Below the pieces are notes generated by a model. That model did not search any database. It worked only from the letters and a program-made list of their open reading frames with translations, and was not told the DNA's origin. Shown piece after piece: positions 24,584 to 31,947 of a stretch of DNA of 64,000 nucleotides. The number at the start of each line of letters is the position of its first letter. Positions within the stretch are counted from its first letter, which is position 1. Origin of the DNA: an uncultured Eubacteriales bacterium. Lineage in GTDB: Bacteria > Bacillota > Clostridia > Oscillospirales > Oscillospiraceae. The DNA lies in assembly GCA_900545815.1 (NCBI GenBank), contig URAM01000005.1, positions 10,186 through 74,185 of the forward strand, written 5' to 3'. The translations under genes were made by a program, and so were the position numbers.

Positions 24584-25582
24584 ATGAAAGTGACAGTATT
24601 AGGCAGCGGTGCTTGGGGCACTGCCCTGGCCATCGTGCTGGTTGAAAACGGAAATGACGTCACCATGTGGTCTCATCGCAGGGAAGCTGTGGCAGAGATG
24701 CAGCAGCTGGGGGTGAACCCCAAACTGAAAGGCGTCCCCCTCCCCAAGGAGCTGCACCTGAGCAGCGACCTATCCTGTGTCAGCGACAGCGATGTGGTGG
24801 TCTTTGCCACCCCCTCCTTCGCCATGCGGGAGACCGCTAAGCGTGCCAGCAGTCTGGTGCGGTCGGGTACGATTTTGGTCAGTGTGGGCAAGGGCATCGA
24901 AAAAGGCTCTGACCTGCGCATGAGCCAGGTCATCCGCTCGGAGATCTCCGATGACTGTCCCCTGGTCGTCCTCTGTGGCCCCACCCACGCCGAGGAAGTG
25001 GGCAGAAAGATCCCCAGCGGCATTGTGGCCGCCTCCGAGAACCAACAGGCGGCGGAGCAGGTGCAGGATTTGTTCATGAACAAGCGCTTTCGGGTCTACA
25101 CCTCCTCCGACGTGGTGGGTGTGGAGATTTGTGCCGCGCTAAAGAACGTCATCGCCCTCTGTGTGGGGATGTCCGATGGTATGGGTTTTGGGGACAACAC
25201 CCGTGCCCTCATCATCACCCGTGGTCTGGCGGAGATCACCCGCCTGGGCACCGCCCTGGGCGGCAGACCGGAGACTTTCGCAGGTCTGGCCGGAGTAGGC
25301 GACCTCATCACCACCTGCACCTCCGTCCACTCTCGGAACCACCAGGCCGGTATCCTCATTGGCGGCGGCATGAAGCCGGCGGAGGCCATCGAGAAGGTGG
25401 GCGCTGTGGTGGAAGGCTACTACGCAGCCGCCACCGGTATGGAGTTGGGGGAACGGATGGGCATTGAAATGCCCATCACCCAGGCCATCTATAGCGTCAT
25501 GTATGAAGACGCCTGTGTGTATAGTGTGTCCGAAGGCATGATGGGACGGGCAAAGACCCACGAGGCCAACGCCAACTGGTAA
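24584..25582 (+). CDS. gpsA: NAD(P)H-dependent glycerol-3-phosphate dehydrogenase
   Basis: A 332-residue cytosolic enzyme reducing dihydroxyacetone phosphate to sn-glycerol-3-phosphate for phospholipids. The Rossmann motif 'VTVLGSGAWGTALA' opens the protein. The catalytic region has 'VGVEICAALKNVIALCVGMSDGMGFGDNTRA' and 'GLAGVGDLITTCTS.HSRNHQAG'. Starts at GTG 24575, ATG 24578 or ATG 24584 are possible; 24584 gives the usual N-terminus and a GGGTG site 6 bases upstream. It forms a cluster with plsY and ends at a strong terminator. Confidence 0.95.
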   Translation: MKVTVLGSGAWGTALAIVLVENGNDVTMWSHRREAVAEMQQLGVNPKLKGVPLPKELHLSSDLSCVSDSDVVVFATPSFAMRETAKRASSLVRSGTILVSVGKGIEKGSDLRMSQVIRSEISDDCPLVVLCGPTHAEEVGRKIPSGIVAASENQQAAEQVQDLFMNKRFRVYTSSDVVGVEICAALKNVIALCVGMSDGMGFGDNTRALIITRGLAEITRLGTALGGRPETFAGLAGVGDLITTCTSVHSRNHQAGILIGGGMKPAEAIEKVGAVVEGYYAAATGMELGERMGIEMPITQAIYSVMYEDACVYSVSEGMMGRAKTHEANANW

Positions 25583-25601
25583 AAAAGCAAAACAGAACGA
25601 A

Positions 25602-25636
25602 ACACCCTCTGTTGTATGCAACAGAGGGTGTTTTTT
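25602..25636 (+). terminator. Terminator after gpsA
   Basis: A perfect 13-bp stem ACACCCTCTGTTG (25602-25614) / CAACAGAGGGTGT (25619-25631), then a run of T to 25636. The convergent zinc permease gene ends 15 bases further on and may use the same hairpin. Confidence 0.85.
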
Positions 25637-25650
25637 GCGTTTCCATTCGA

Positions 25651-26496
25651 TTATTTTCGATGCCGGAAGCAGAAGGTCACGGCGAAGAACACGGCTAAAC
25701 AGAGGGTGATGGAGGCACCGGTGGATGACCCCACATAGAAGGAGAGCATCAGTCCGGCGATGCCGGACACCACCGCGCCCAGCAGAGCCAGCCAGGTGTA
25801 CTGGCGCATATTCTTGGCCACGTTCCGAGCGGCCGCACCGGGCAGCACCAGCAGGGAATTGATGACCAGCAGCCCCACCCAAGTCAGGGACAGAGTGACC
25901 ACCACGGCGATAGCGCAGTTGAACAGGGCGTCCAGCAGGTTCACTTGCACTCCACGGCTCACTGCCAGTACCGGATAGGTGGCGGTCAAGGTCAGCCGGT
26001 TGATGCGTAGCACCCAAAAGACCATCACCAGCAGCAGGATGAGCGCTAGAATGGCGATCTTGGCTGGAGAGACGGACAGGATGTCACCGATCAAGAGACT
26101 GTTGAACTTGGTGAAGCTGTGGCCGTCCAGGGTGGAGATGAAAATGCCCAGAGCCACTGCGGTGGAGGAAAAGACGCCGATGACCGTGTCACTGGCCATA
26201 CGGGTGCGGCTCTGCACCCAGGTAAAGAGCAGGGCAAAGACTACTGCCAGCGCCACCGCACACCAGGTGGCATCCACCAGACCACAGAGGGTGCCAATGG
26301 CTACGCCGGTAAAGGCGGAGTGCCCCAGAGCGTCGGAGAAGAAGGCCATGCGTTTTTCCACCACCATGGTGGACAGCAGTCCAAAAAGGGGGGAGATGAC
26401 CAGAATGGCCAGCAGGGCGTTCTTCATGAAGTACATCTTGCCCGGCTCCGCCCACTGGAAGGGGAGCAGGTCGATGAGGGCGTACCAGAGCGTCAC
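25651..26496 (-). CDS. znuB: Zinc/manganese ABC transporter, permease subunit
   Basis: A 281-residue integral membrane protein of the ABC-3 family with about eight to nine hydrophobic segments. Typical stretches are 'RMAFFSDALGHSAFTGVAIG', 'DTVIGVFSSTAVALGIFI', 'LLIGDILSVS' and 'VVVTLSLTWVGLLVINSLLVLPGAAARNVA'. It overlaps the ATPase gene by 4 bases (ATGA-type) and completes the import system with the binding protein at 27260. Zinc is favoured over manganese because of the His-rich loop in the binding protein. Confidence 0.9.
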   Translation of the reverse strand: MTLWYALIDLLPFQWAEPGKMYFMKNALLAILVISPLFGLLSTMVVEKRMAFFSDALGHSAFTGVAIGTLCGLVDATWCAVALAVVFALLFTWVQSRTRMASDTVIGVFSSTAVALGIFISTLDGHSFTKFNSLLIGDILSVSPAKIAILALILLLVMVFWVLRINRLTLTATYPVLAVSRGVQVNLLDALFNCAIAVVVTLSLTWVGLLVINSLLVLPGAAARNVAKNMRQYTWLALLGAVVSGIAGLMLSFYVGSSTGASITLCLAVFFAVTFCFRHRK

Positions 26497-27263
26497 TGTG
26501 CGTCACCGCCTTTCTGTGTGGGATGGTAAAAGAGAGTCTGAAATTCCTGCGATGCCAGCACTTCCTCTGGCGTGCCCATTTGCAGCACCTTTTGTTTCAG
26601 CAAGATGACCTTGTCCATCTTGTGCAGGGTGTTGAAATCGTGGGTGGAGATGAGGATGGACAGGTCATACCGTGTGCGGATCTCGTCCAGCAGCGCCAGC
26701 AGCTGGCGCTCTCCGTCCATATCTACACCGGACAGTGGCTCATCCAAAATGAGGATGTTGGGCACCGGTTCCAGCGCCATGGCCAGCAGCACGCGCTGCA
26801 ATTCCCCGCCGGACAGTGTCCCCACCTGCTTGTGCAGCAGCTCCAGCCCGTTCACCCGCTCCAGGCACTGAGCGACAAAATCCTTCAGCCCCTTGGGGAT
26901 GGGCAGCACGATGGGCCAGTTGGAGGTGGACGCCACGAACAGATCCAGCACGCTCACCGGATCGCTCCGGTCAAAGCTGGGGCTTTGGGGCACATAGCCG
27001 ATGCGGGGGTGCATCCGGTTGCCGGCGGCGGTCTGGAATTGGATGGAGCCGGTATAGGATACCTGCCCTAGGATGGAACGGAAAAGGGAACTTTTTCCGG
27101 CGCCGTTGGGGCCAATGAGGGCGATCAGCTCCCCGCAGTGCATATGGAAGCTCACATGGTCTAGGATGCGGTCTTCCCCCATGGTCACCGTCAGATCATC
27201 CACTTTTAAGCAGCAGGAGCCGTGACAGCCCAGGGTGTTCCCCTTGTGTTTGATTGGTTTCAT
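26493..27263 (-). CDS. znuC: Zinc/manganese ABC transporter, ATP-binding subunit
   Basis: A 256-residue ABC ATPase powering the import system. Motifs in order: Walker A 'LIGPNGAGKSSLFRS', Q-loop 'IGYVPQSPSFDRSDPVSVLDLF', signature 'LSGGELQRVLLAMAL', Walker B 'ILILDEPLSGVDM', and switch His in 'ILISTHDFNTLHKMD'. The N-terminal 20 residues carry an extra Cys/His-containing segment ('HKGNTLGCHGSCC') that could touch metal, though that is speculative. It overlaps the genes on both sides by 4 bases, so the three subunits are translationally coupled. Confidence 0.92.
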   Translation of the reverse strand: MKPIKHKGNTLGCHGSCCLKVDDLTVTMGEDRILDHVSFHMHCGELIALIGPNGAGKSSLFRSILGQVSYTGSIQFQTAAGNRMHPRIGYVPQSPSFDRSDPVSVLDLFVASTSNWPIVLPIPKGLKDFVAQCLERVNGLELLHKQVGTLSGGELQRVLLAMALEPVPNILILDEPLSGVDMDGERQLLALLDEIRTRYDLSILISTHDFNTLHKMDKVILLKQKVLQMGTPEEVLASQEFQTLFYHPTQKGGDAQ

Positions 27264-28183
27264 GTGTACGCCTCCCGAATGGTGTCGATGTTATAGCGCA
27301 GCAGCGCCTCGTAAGCGGCCAGGCCGCCTCCTGCCTTATCCCCGCTCATCCCCATATCCAACGCAGCCACTGAGACGCCGCACTCCCGTGCCAGCGCTTG
27401 GGCGGCGGAGTCCGAGCCGTTTTTTTCCACAAAAACGGCGGGGATGTGGTGGGCCTGAATGAGTTGGGTCAATTCGTTAATTTCACGGGCGGACGCCTCC
27501 GACCCTTCTTCTTCCTCCACCGATGCCAAGATGGTCAGCCCGAAGGCATCGGCAAAGTAGGCAAAGCCGTCGTGGAAGGGGATCAGCTCCTTGCAGGGCA
27601 GGTCGGCCACTTCAGCCCGCAGCTCCTTCTGCAACGCCGTCAGCTGTTCCGCCACCTGGTCGGCGTTGGCCTGGTATTCGTCCATGTGCGCCGGATCCTG
27701 GGTGGTCAGCCCGATGGCGATGTTCTGGGCCATCTGACCCGCCAGGGTGGGGCTGAGCCAGTAATGGGGGTCGTATTCTTCGTGGTCACCCTCGTGGTTG
27801 TGGTCACCGTGGTCGTGCCCTTCTTCGGAAGGACGCAGCGCCATATCCTGGGATGCATCCCAGTAGTCTCGACTGGCCAGCACGTCATCCAAAAAAGATT
27901 CCAGGCCGGCACCGTTGATGATCAGCAGGTCGGCGGACTCGATCACCTTCATATCCGCCATGGTCAGGGTGTAGTTGTGGAGACAGGAGATCTGCTGGTT
28001 TACCACCAGATCCACCGTCACATCGGGCACGTCCTGGGTCACCGCCTGGGTCATGAGATAGACCGGATAGGTGGTGCAGGCCACGACTAGGCCGCGCTTG
28101 GCGGCTGTCTCTTGTCTGCCGCAGGCGGTGAGGGTGGTCAGCGCCAGGGCAAAGCTCAATAGTAAGGCAAAAAATCGTTTCAA
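27260..28183 (-). CDS. znuA: Zinc ABC transporter, substrate-binding lipoprotein
   Basis: A 307-residue lipoprotein capturing metal outside the membrane. The N-terminus is a signal peptide ending in the lipobox 'LTTLTACG'. The His-rich charged loop 'HDHGDHNHEGDHEEYDPHYW' (about 140-160) is characteristic of zinc-binding ZnuA/AdcA proteins. Further ligands are likely in 'LHNYTLT' and 'IPFHDGFAYF'. The start is TTG 28183 with GAGGAA 7 bases upstream; it comes only 4 bases after the dinB stop, so the gene depends on the dinB transcript. Longer in-frame starts inside dinB would destroy the signal peptide. Confidence 0.9.
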   Translation of the reverse strand: MKRFFALLLSFALALTTLTACGRQETAAKRGLVVACTTYPVYLMTQAVTQDVPDVTVDLVVNQQISCLHNYTLTMADMKVIESADLLIINGAGLESFLDDVLASRDYWDASQDMALRPSEEGHDHGDHNHEGDHEEYDPHYWLSPTLAGQMAQNIAIGLTTQDPAHMDEYQANADQVAEQLTALQKELRAEVADLPCKELIPFHDGFAYFADAFGLTILASVEEEEGSEASAREINELTQLIQAHHIPAVFVEKNGSDSAAQALARECGVSVAALDMGMSGDKAGGGLAAYEALLRYNIDTIREAYT

Positions 28184-28187
28184 CTTG

Positions 28188-29441
28188 TCATTCCTCGTTT
28201 TCTGGTTCCAATTCGTCCGATTCCCCGTCCGAACGTCCGTATAGCTCTGACTGGGCTGCCACCGAGCCCAGCAGGATGGCGTCCGAGCCATACTTGGATC
28301 GAATGTGGTCTACCGCGCGTTCCAGATGCTCCAACTTCTCCCGTTGAGCGGAACGGTTGGGCTGGAACAGATCCAGCTGCTCCACCGCATCCCACTCCGG
28401 CACCAGGTTCAGCGCCGTCACCGTCAGCATTCGGATGGGCTTGCCCACGATCCAGTGCTTCTGCACCAGCGCCACTGCGCCTGCCGTCAGCTCTCGTGCC
28501 AGATTGGTGGGCAGAGGCAGGGGGCCTTGTCGGGTGATGGTCTGGAATTGGGGATCTCGGATGGTCACTTGGATTCGGGTGCCCTTCCTTTGAGTCTGCC
28601 GCAGCCGTACCGCCACCGAGTCGCACAGCAAGTCCAGGCCGGAGCGGATCTCGTCCCAGTTGGTCAGGTTGTGCCGAAAGGTCATGCCGTTGCCGATGGA
28701 CTTGGGAGGCGGACGGTCTCCCGCCGGACGAACCGGATTGTCCCCCCGCCCCCAGGCGTAGTCGTGGAGCTGGGCGCCCTGCTTGCCCATCACTTCCTCC
28801 AGCATGGCTCGGTCGGCGTGTGCCAGCTGACCGATGGTCTCAATGCCGTACCGGTGCAGGATGCGCTGAGATGCCCGCCCCACAAAGAGCAGGTCAGAGA
28901 CGGGCAGGGGCCAGACGATGGACTGCCAGTTGGAGGGGGCGATGACGGTGGTGGCGTCCGGTTTTTTGTAGTCACTGCCCAGCTTGGCGAACACTTTATT
29001 ATAGGAAACCCCCACGGAGATGGTCAGACCCAGCTCTGTCCGGATGACCTCCCGCAGCTCATCCGCCAGCTCCCGTCCATTCTTGCCAAAGAGGTGCAAG
29101 GTACCCGTCACGTCCAGCCAGCTCTCATCAATGCCGAAGGGCTCCACCAGGTCGGTGTAGCGCTGATAGATGCCGTTGACCAGCTTGGAATAGTGGCGGT
29201 ACTTGTGATGGTGGGAGGGGAGGAGGATCAGGTCGGGACACTTTTTCCGTGCCTGCCAGATGGTTTCGGCGGTCTTGACCTGGAAGTGCTTGGCGGCCTC
29301 GTTCTTGGCCAGGATGATGCCGTGGCGGGTGGAGGGATTGCCGCAGACCGCCACCGGTTTCTCCCGCAGCTCCGGATGCTCCAGCAGCTCCACAGAGGCG
29401 AAAAAGCTGTTCAGATCACAGTGTAGAATCACCCGCTGCAA
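28188..29441 (-). CDS. dinB: DNA polymerase IV (Y-family)
   Basis: A 417-residue error-prone translesion polymerase. The fingers/palm motifs are intact: 'ILHCDLNSFFASVELLEHPEL' (first metal Asp), 'YRHYSKLVNGIYQRY' and 'VEPFGIDESWLDVTG' (catalytic Asp-Glu pair). A helix-hairpin-helix thumb and little-finger domain follow. The C-terminal region holds 'QLDLF', a textbook sliding-clamp binding motif, and an acidic tail. It starts at TTG 29441 behind GGGAGGAG. Its promoter overlaps a LexA box, so SOS control is likely. Zinc importer genes follow in the same unit. Confidence 0.94.
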   Translation of the reverse strand: MQRVILHCDLNSFFASVELLEHPELREKPVAVCGNPSTRHGIILAKNEAAKHFQVKTAETIWQARKKCPDLILLPSHHHKYRHYSKLVNGIYQRYTDLVEPFGIDESWLDVTGTLHLFGKNGRELADELREVIRTELGLTISVGVSYNKVFAKLGSDYKKPDATTVIAPSNWQSIVWPLPVSDLLFVGRASQRILHRYGIETIGQLAHADRAMLEEVMGKQGAQLHDYAWGRGDNPVRPAGDRPPPKSIGNGMTFRHNLTNWDEIRSGLDLLCDSVAVRLRQTQRKGTRIQVTIRDPQFQTITRQGPLPLPTNLARELTAGAVALVQKHWIVGKPIRMLTVTALNLVPEWDAVEQLDLFQPNRSAQREKLEHLERAVDHIRSKYGSDAILLGSVAAQSELYGRSDGESDELEPENEE

Positions 29442-29473
29442 CGGAACTCCTCCCTTCTATTTCAGTGGGTATC

Positions 29474-29502
29474 AGCATAGCACAGGCGCTCAAAAAAGTC
29501 AA
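29474..29502 (-). promoter_or_regulatory. Promoter of dinB and the zinc importer operon
   Basis: On the minus strand TTGACT (29502-29497), 17-base spacer, TATGCT (29479-29474) with a TGC extended -10. The LexA box at 29500-29513 overlaps the -35 element, so bound LexA would block polymerase. Confidence 0.7.
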
Positions 29503-29513
29503 ACATATGTTCG
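29500..29513. promoter_or_regulatory. LexA (SOS) box
   Basis: CAAACATATGTTCG differs at one position from the Firmicutes LexA consensus CGAACATATGTTCG. It overlaps the -35 element of dinB. Confidence 0.75.
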
Positions 29514-29523
29514 CGTACACATA

Positions 29524-29537
29524 TGAACATATTTTGC
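29524..29537. promoter_or_regulatory. Possible second, weak LexA half-site
   Basis: TGAACATATTTTGC keeps the left half GAACATAT of the LexA box but has a poor right half. It lies 24 bases from the main box, towards the divergent SLOG gene. Confidence 0.35.
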
Positions 29538-29555
29538 GGTATGGCGAAAGCAGCC

Positions 29556-29584
29556 TTGACTTTTTGGGAAAATCCCCCTACAAT
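29556..29584 (+). promoter_or_regulatory. Sigma-A promoter of the SLOG family gene
   Basis: TTGACT (29556-29561), 17-base spacer, TACAAT (29579-29584). The start point would be near 29591, so the in-frame start at 29523 lies outside the transcript. Confidence 0.7.
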
Positions 29585-29627
29585 AGAACCAATCTATGCC
29601 GAAAGTGGAAACACGGAGGGGATTTTT

Positions 29628-30143
29628 GTGCGAATGGAAAAATGCTGCTGCTTTACCGGTCATCGCCCCCAAAAGCTGCCTTGGGGGAGCGACGAGTGGG
29701 ATTGGCGCTGTGTGGCGCTGAAGGAACGGATCTTGCTGCTCATTCGGGAACTGTACCGAGAAGGGTATCGGCACTTTATCACAGGCATGGCCTTGGGCAT
29801 CGACACCTATTGCTGTGAGATGGTGCTGCGGCTGAAGGAGGAGCACAACGATGTGGTGCTGGAGGCGGCGCTGCCTTGCCGGAGCCAGGACAGCGGTTGG
29901 AGCCGAAAAGATCGGGAGCGCTACCGGCGGCTGGTGGCTCAGTGCGACTTGCAGACCCTGGTGCAGGAGGCATATACAAGGGACTGTATGTTCCGACGGG
30001 ATCGGTACATGGTCAGTCGAGCAGAGTGCGTCATAGGCATCTATGATGGCGTGTCCTCCGGCGGCACTCGCGTGACCTTGACCTACGCCTTGGAGCAGCA
30101 GAAGGAGGTCAGGCTCATTGATTTGGAGGACTTTGCATCATAA
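29628..30143 (+). CDS. SLOG family protein (YpsA/DUF1273-like)
   Basis: A protein of about 171 residues. 'CCCFTGHRPQKLPWG' near the N-terminus, 'GYRHFITGMALGIDTYCCEMVL' and 'YDGVSSGGTRVTLTYALEQ' are hallmarks of the YpsA/DUF1273 branch of the SLOG fold, a Rossmann-like nucleotide- or ligand-binding family. Function is unknown. GTG 29628 is placed 6 bases after GGAGGGG; ATG 29634 is the alternative. It diverges from dinB across a LexA-box region, so it may be damage-responsive (inference). A structured repeat begins 22 bases after the stop. Confidence 0.82.
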   Translation: MRMEKCCCFTGHRPQKLPWGSDEWDWRCVALKERILLLIRELYREGYRHFITGMALGIDTYCCEMVLRLKEEHNDVVLEAALPCRSQDSGWSRKDRERYRRLVAQCDLQTLVQEAYTRDCMFRRDRYMVSRAECVIGIYDGVSSGGTRVTLTYALEQQKEVRLIDLEDFAS

Positions 30144-30164
30144 CGCCATAATAAAGTAGTTTCA

Positions 30165-30322
30165 CAGAGTTCCGACCTCTTAGAGGTCGGAATAAATTTT
30201 AATCCGAAAAAACTGGCGACATGCGCGTCAGTTTTTTCTCATATCAGACGGGTAAGTGTGCGAACGGAGTGAGTGCATGCACCCGGCTGCAAACTTCGCT
30301 GAAATGCTTGCATTTTAGCGAA
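30165..30322 (+). repeat. Structured dispersed repeat family 1, copy B
   Basis: The second copy of the element at 6328-6480, in inverse orientation. Stems: TTCCGACCTC (30170-30179) / GAGGTCGGAA (30183-30192); AAAAAACTG / CAGTTTTTT around 30207-30237; and TTCGCT-AAATGC / GCATTT-AGCGAA at about 30295-30322. Single-stranded blocks between stems are identical to copy A, while the stems differ by paired substitutions. Like copy A, it sits immediately after a gene's stop codon. Confidence 0.8.
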
Positions 30323-30328
30323 TGATTT

Positions 30329-30355
30329 CACCGCTTTTTTTATGTTGCATAGAAT
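30329..30355 (+). promoter_or_regulatory. Mother-cell (sigma-K/sigma-E type) promoter candidate for dpaAB
   Basis: CACC (30329-30332), 15-base spacer, CATAGAAT (30348-30355). The -10 fits CATAnnnT; the -35 fits mACm; the spacer is one base shorter than usual for sigma-K. The B. subtilis spoVF operon is known to be sigma-K dependent, which makes the match meaningful. No sigma-A promoter is apparent here. Confidence 0.45.
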
Positions 30356-30392
30356 GAACCAGCCTGTAATGAAAGGAAGGTGCTGGCATTTT

Positions 30393-31265
30393 ATGAAGGA
30401 AAAACGGTCGTTCTGGATCGTAGGCGGCGACCTCCGGCAGATCAAGCTGGCGGAGCTGCTGCTGGAGGACGGACACCAGGTGCAGACCTACGCCGTAGAG
30501 CAGCGTCCGGAACAGGGAAAGCTGCCGGGGACGGATACGCTGCGGGGCATCGAGGAGGCGGACTGCGTGATTTTGCCCCTGCCGGTGATGGCGGAGCATG
30601 GCATCTTGAACAGCAAGCTCTCTGATCGGCGGGTGCCCCTGCAACTGATCTTCCAAAACCTCCGCCCTGGTCAGCTGGTCTGTGCCGGCAAGGCGCCGCC
30701 GGAGGTGCGTGCCATGGCGGAGCAGGCGGAGGTGGTGTTCTTTGACTACTTCGCCCGAGAGGAGTTGGAGATTGCCAACGCCGTGCCCACGGTGGAAGGG
30801 GCGATCCAAATCGCCATGGAAGAATTGCCTACTACCCTGTTCGGCACTCGGGTGCTGGTGCTGGGCTTTGGACGGTTAGGGAAGCTGTTGGCACACCGGC
30901 TGAAAGGGCTGGGCGCCAACGTGACCGTGGCCGCCCGAAGCTATGGCGACCTGGCGTGGATCCAGGCGTATGGCTGCAAGTCCGAGCGGATGGAGCAGCT
31001 GGACGGCTGGCTGGGCGGCTACCAGCTGGTCATCAACACCGTCCCTGCCCGAGTGCTGGATCGTGCCCGGCTGGCGGACTTGGATGAGGGAACCCTGGTC
31101 ATCGACCTGGCCTCCAAGCCCGGCGGGGTGGACTTTGAAGGGGCGGCACAGCTGGGCGTTAAGGTCATCTGGGCGCTGTCCCTGCCGGGGAAGGTGGCAC
31201 CGGTCACATCAGGGAAGATCATCCGAGATACCATCTATCATATTTTAGGGGAGCGTGTGCAATGA
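30393..31265 (+). CDS. dpaA: Dipicolinate synthase subunit A
   Basis: A 290-residue protein (also SpoVFA). With subunit B it makes dipicolinic acid, the calcium chelator of the spore core, in the mother cell late in sporulation. It has two Rossmann-like halves: the N-terminal part ('WIVGGDLRQIKLAELLLEDGH') and the nucleotide-binding half with 'VLVLGFGRLGKLLAHRL' (GxGxxG). 'VIDLASKPGGVDF' near the end is typical. The start at 30393 gives the common 'MKEKRSFWIVGG' N-terminus, with AAGGAAGG upstream. It overlaps dpaB by 4 bases. Confidence 0.92.
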   Translation: MKEKRSFWIVGGDLRQIKLAELLLEDGHQVQTYAVEQRPEQGKLPGTDTLRGIEEADCVILPLPVMAEHGILNSKLSDRRVPLQLIFQNLRPGQLVCAGKAPPEVRAMAEQAEVVFFDYFAREELEIANAVPTVEGAIQIAMEELPTTLFGTRVLVLGFGRLGKLLAHRLKGLGANVTVAARSYGDLAWIQAYGCKSERMEQLDGWLGGYQLVINTVPARVLDRARLADLDEGTLVIDLASKPGGVDFEGAAQLGVKVIWALSLPGKVAPVTSGKIIRDTIYHILGERVQ

Positions 31266-31858
31266 ACGAAAAAGAACTGCGGGTGGGTTTTGTATTTACC
31301 GGCTCTTTCTGTACCTATGACCAAGTGTTTCCGGCGCTGGCCGCCTGTAAGGAACGGTTCGGGGAGGTCATCCCCATTTTGTCCAATTTCAGTGCCGTCA
31401 CCGACACCCGCTTCGGCACGGCGGCGGAGTTTGCGGAGAAAATGACGGAGATCTGCGGCCAGAAGCCCTGGTCGTCCATTCCGGAGGTGGAGCCCATCGG
31501 CCCCCAAAAGCTGCTGGATGTGCTGGTCATCGCTCCATGCACCGGCAATACCCTGGGCAAGATGGCTGCCGGCATCACCGACACTTCTGCCACCATGGCC
31601 GCCAAGTCCCACCTGCGCAACGGCCGGCCGGTGGTGCTGGGCATCTCCACCAACGACGGCCTGGCCGTCTCCCTGCGCAACCTGGGGGATTTGAACTGCC
31701 GTAAGAACCTCTACCTGGTGCCCTTCCGGCAGGATAACCCCCTCACCAAGCCCAATTCCCTGGTGGCGGACATGAACCAGATCCCTGCCGCCGTGGCCGC
31801 TGCCGCACAGGGGAAGCAATTACAGCCGGTGCTGTTGGGGGCGCGCATCCCATTGTAA
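31262..31858 (+). CDS. dpaB: Dipicolinate synthase subunit B
   Basis: A 198-residue flavoprotein-like partner of DpaA (also SpoVFB). Flavin-binding motifs of the Dfp type are seen: 'VGFVFTGSFCTYDQVFPAL', 'VIAPCTGNTLGKMAAGITDTSATMAAKSHLR' and 'PVVLGISTNDGL'. It overlaps dpaA (ATGA), so the subunits are co-translated. The dapA/asd genes found beside it in Bacillus are absent, as is common in Clostridia. Confidence 0.93.
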   Translation: MNEKELRVGFVFTGSFCTYDQVFPALAACKERFGEVIPILSNFSAVTDTRFGTAAEFAEKMTEICGQKPWSSIPEVEPIGPQKLLDVLVIAPCTGNTLGKMAAGITDTSATMAAKSHLRNGRPVVLGISTNDGLAVSLRNLGDLNCRKNLYLVPFRQDNPLTKPNSLVADMNQIPAAVAAAAQGKQLQPVLLGARIPL

Positions 31859-31870
31859 CAGCGGGGTTCA

Positions 31871-31900
31871 TTGACAGTGACAGGGCGGGGATGGTATAAT
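31871..31900 (+). promoter_or_regulatory. Sigma-A promoter of rfbA
   Basis: Perfect TTGACA (31871-31876), 18-base spacer, perfect TATAAT (31895-31900) with a TGG extended -10. It lies 48 bases before the rfbA start and separates it from the sporulation genes. Confidence 0.8.
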
Positions 31901-31947
31901 TTTGGGACGAAAAACGAGTGGGACGTCGAAAAGGAGACGATAAACAT

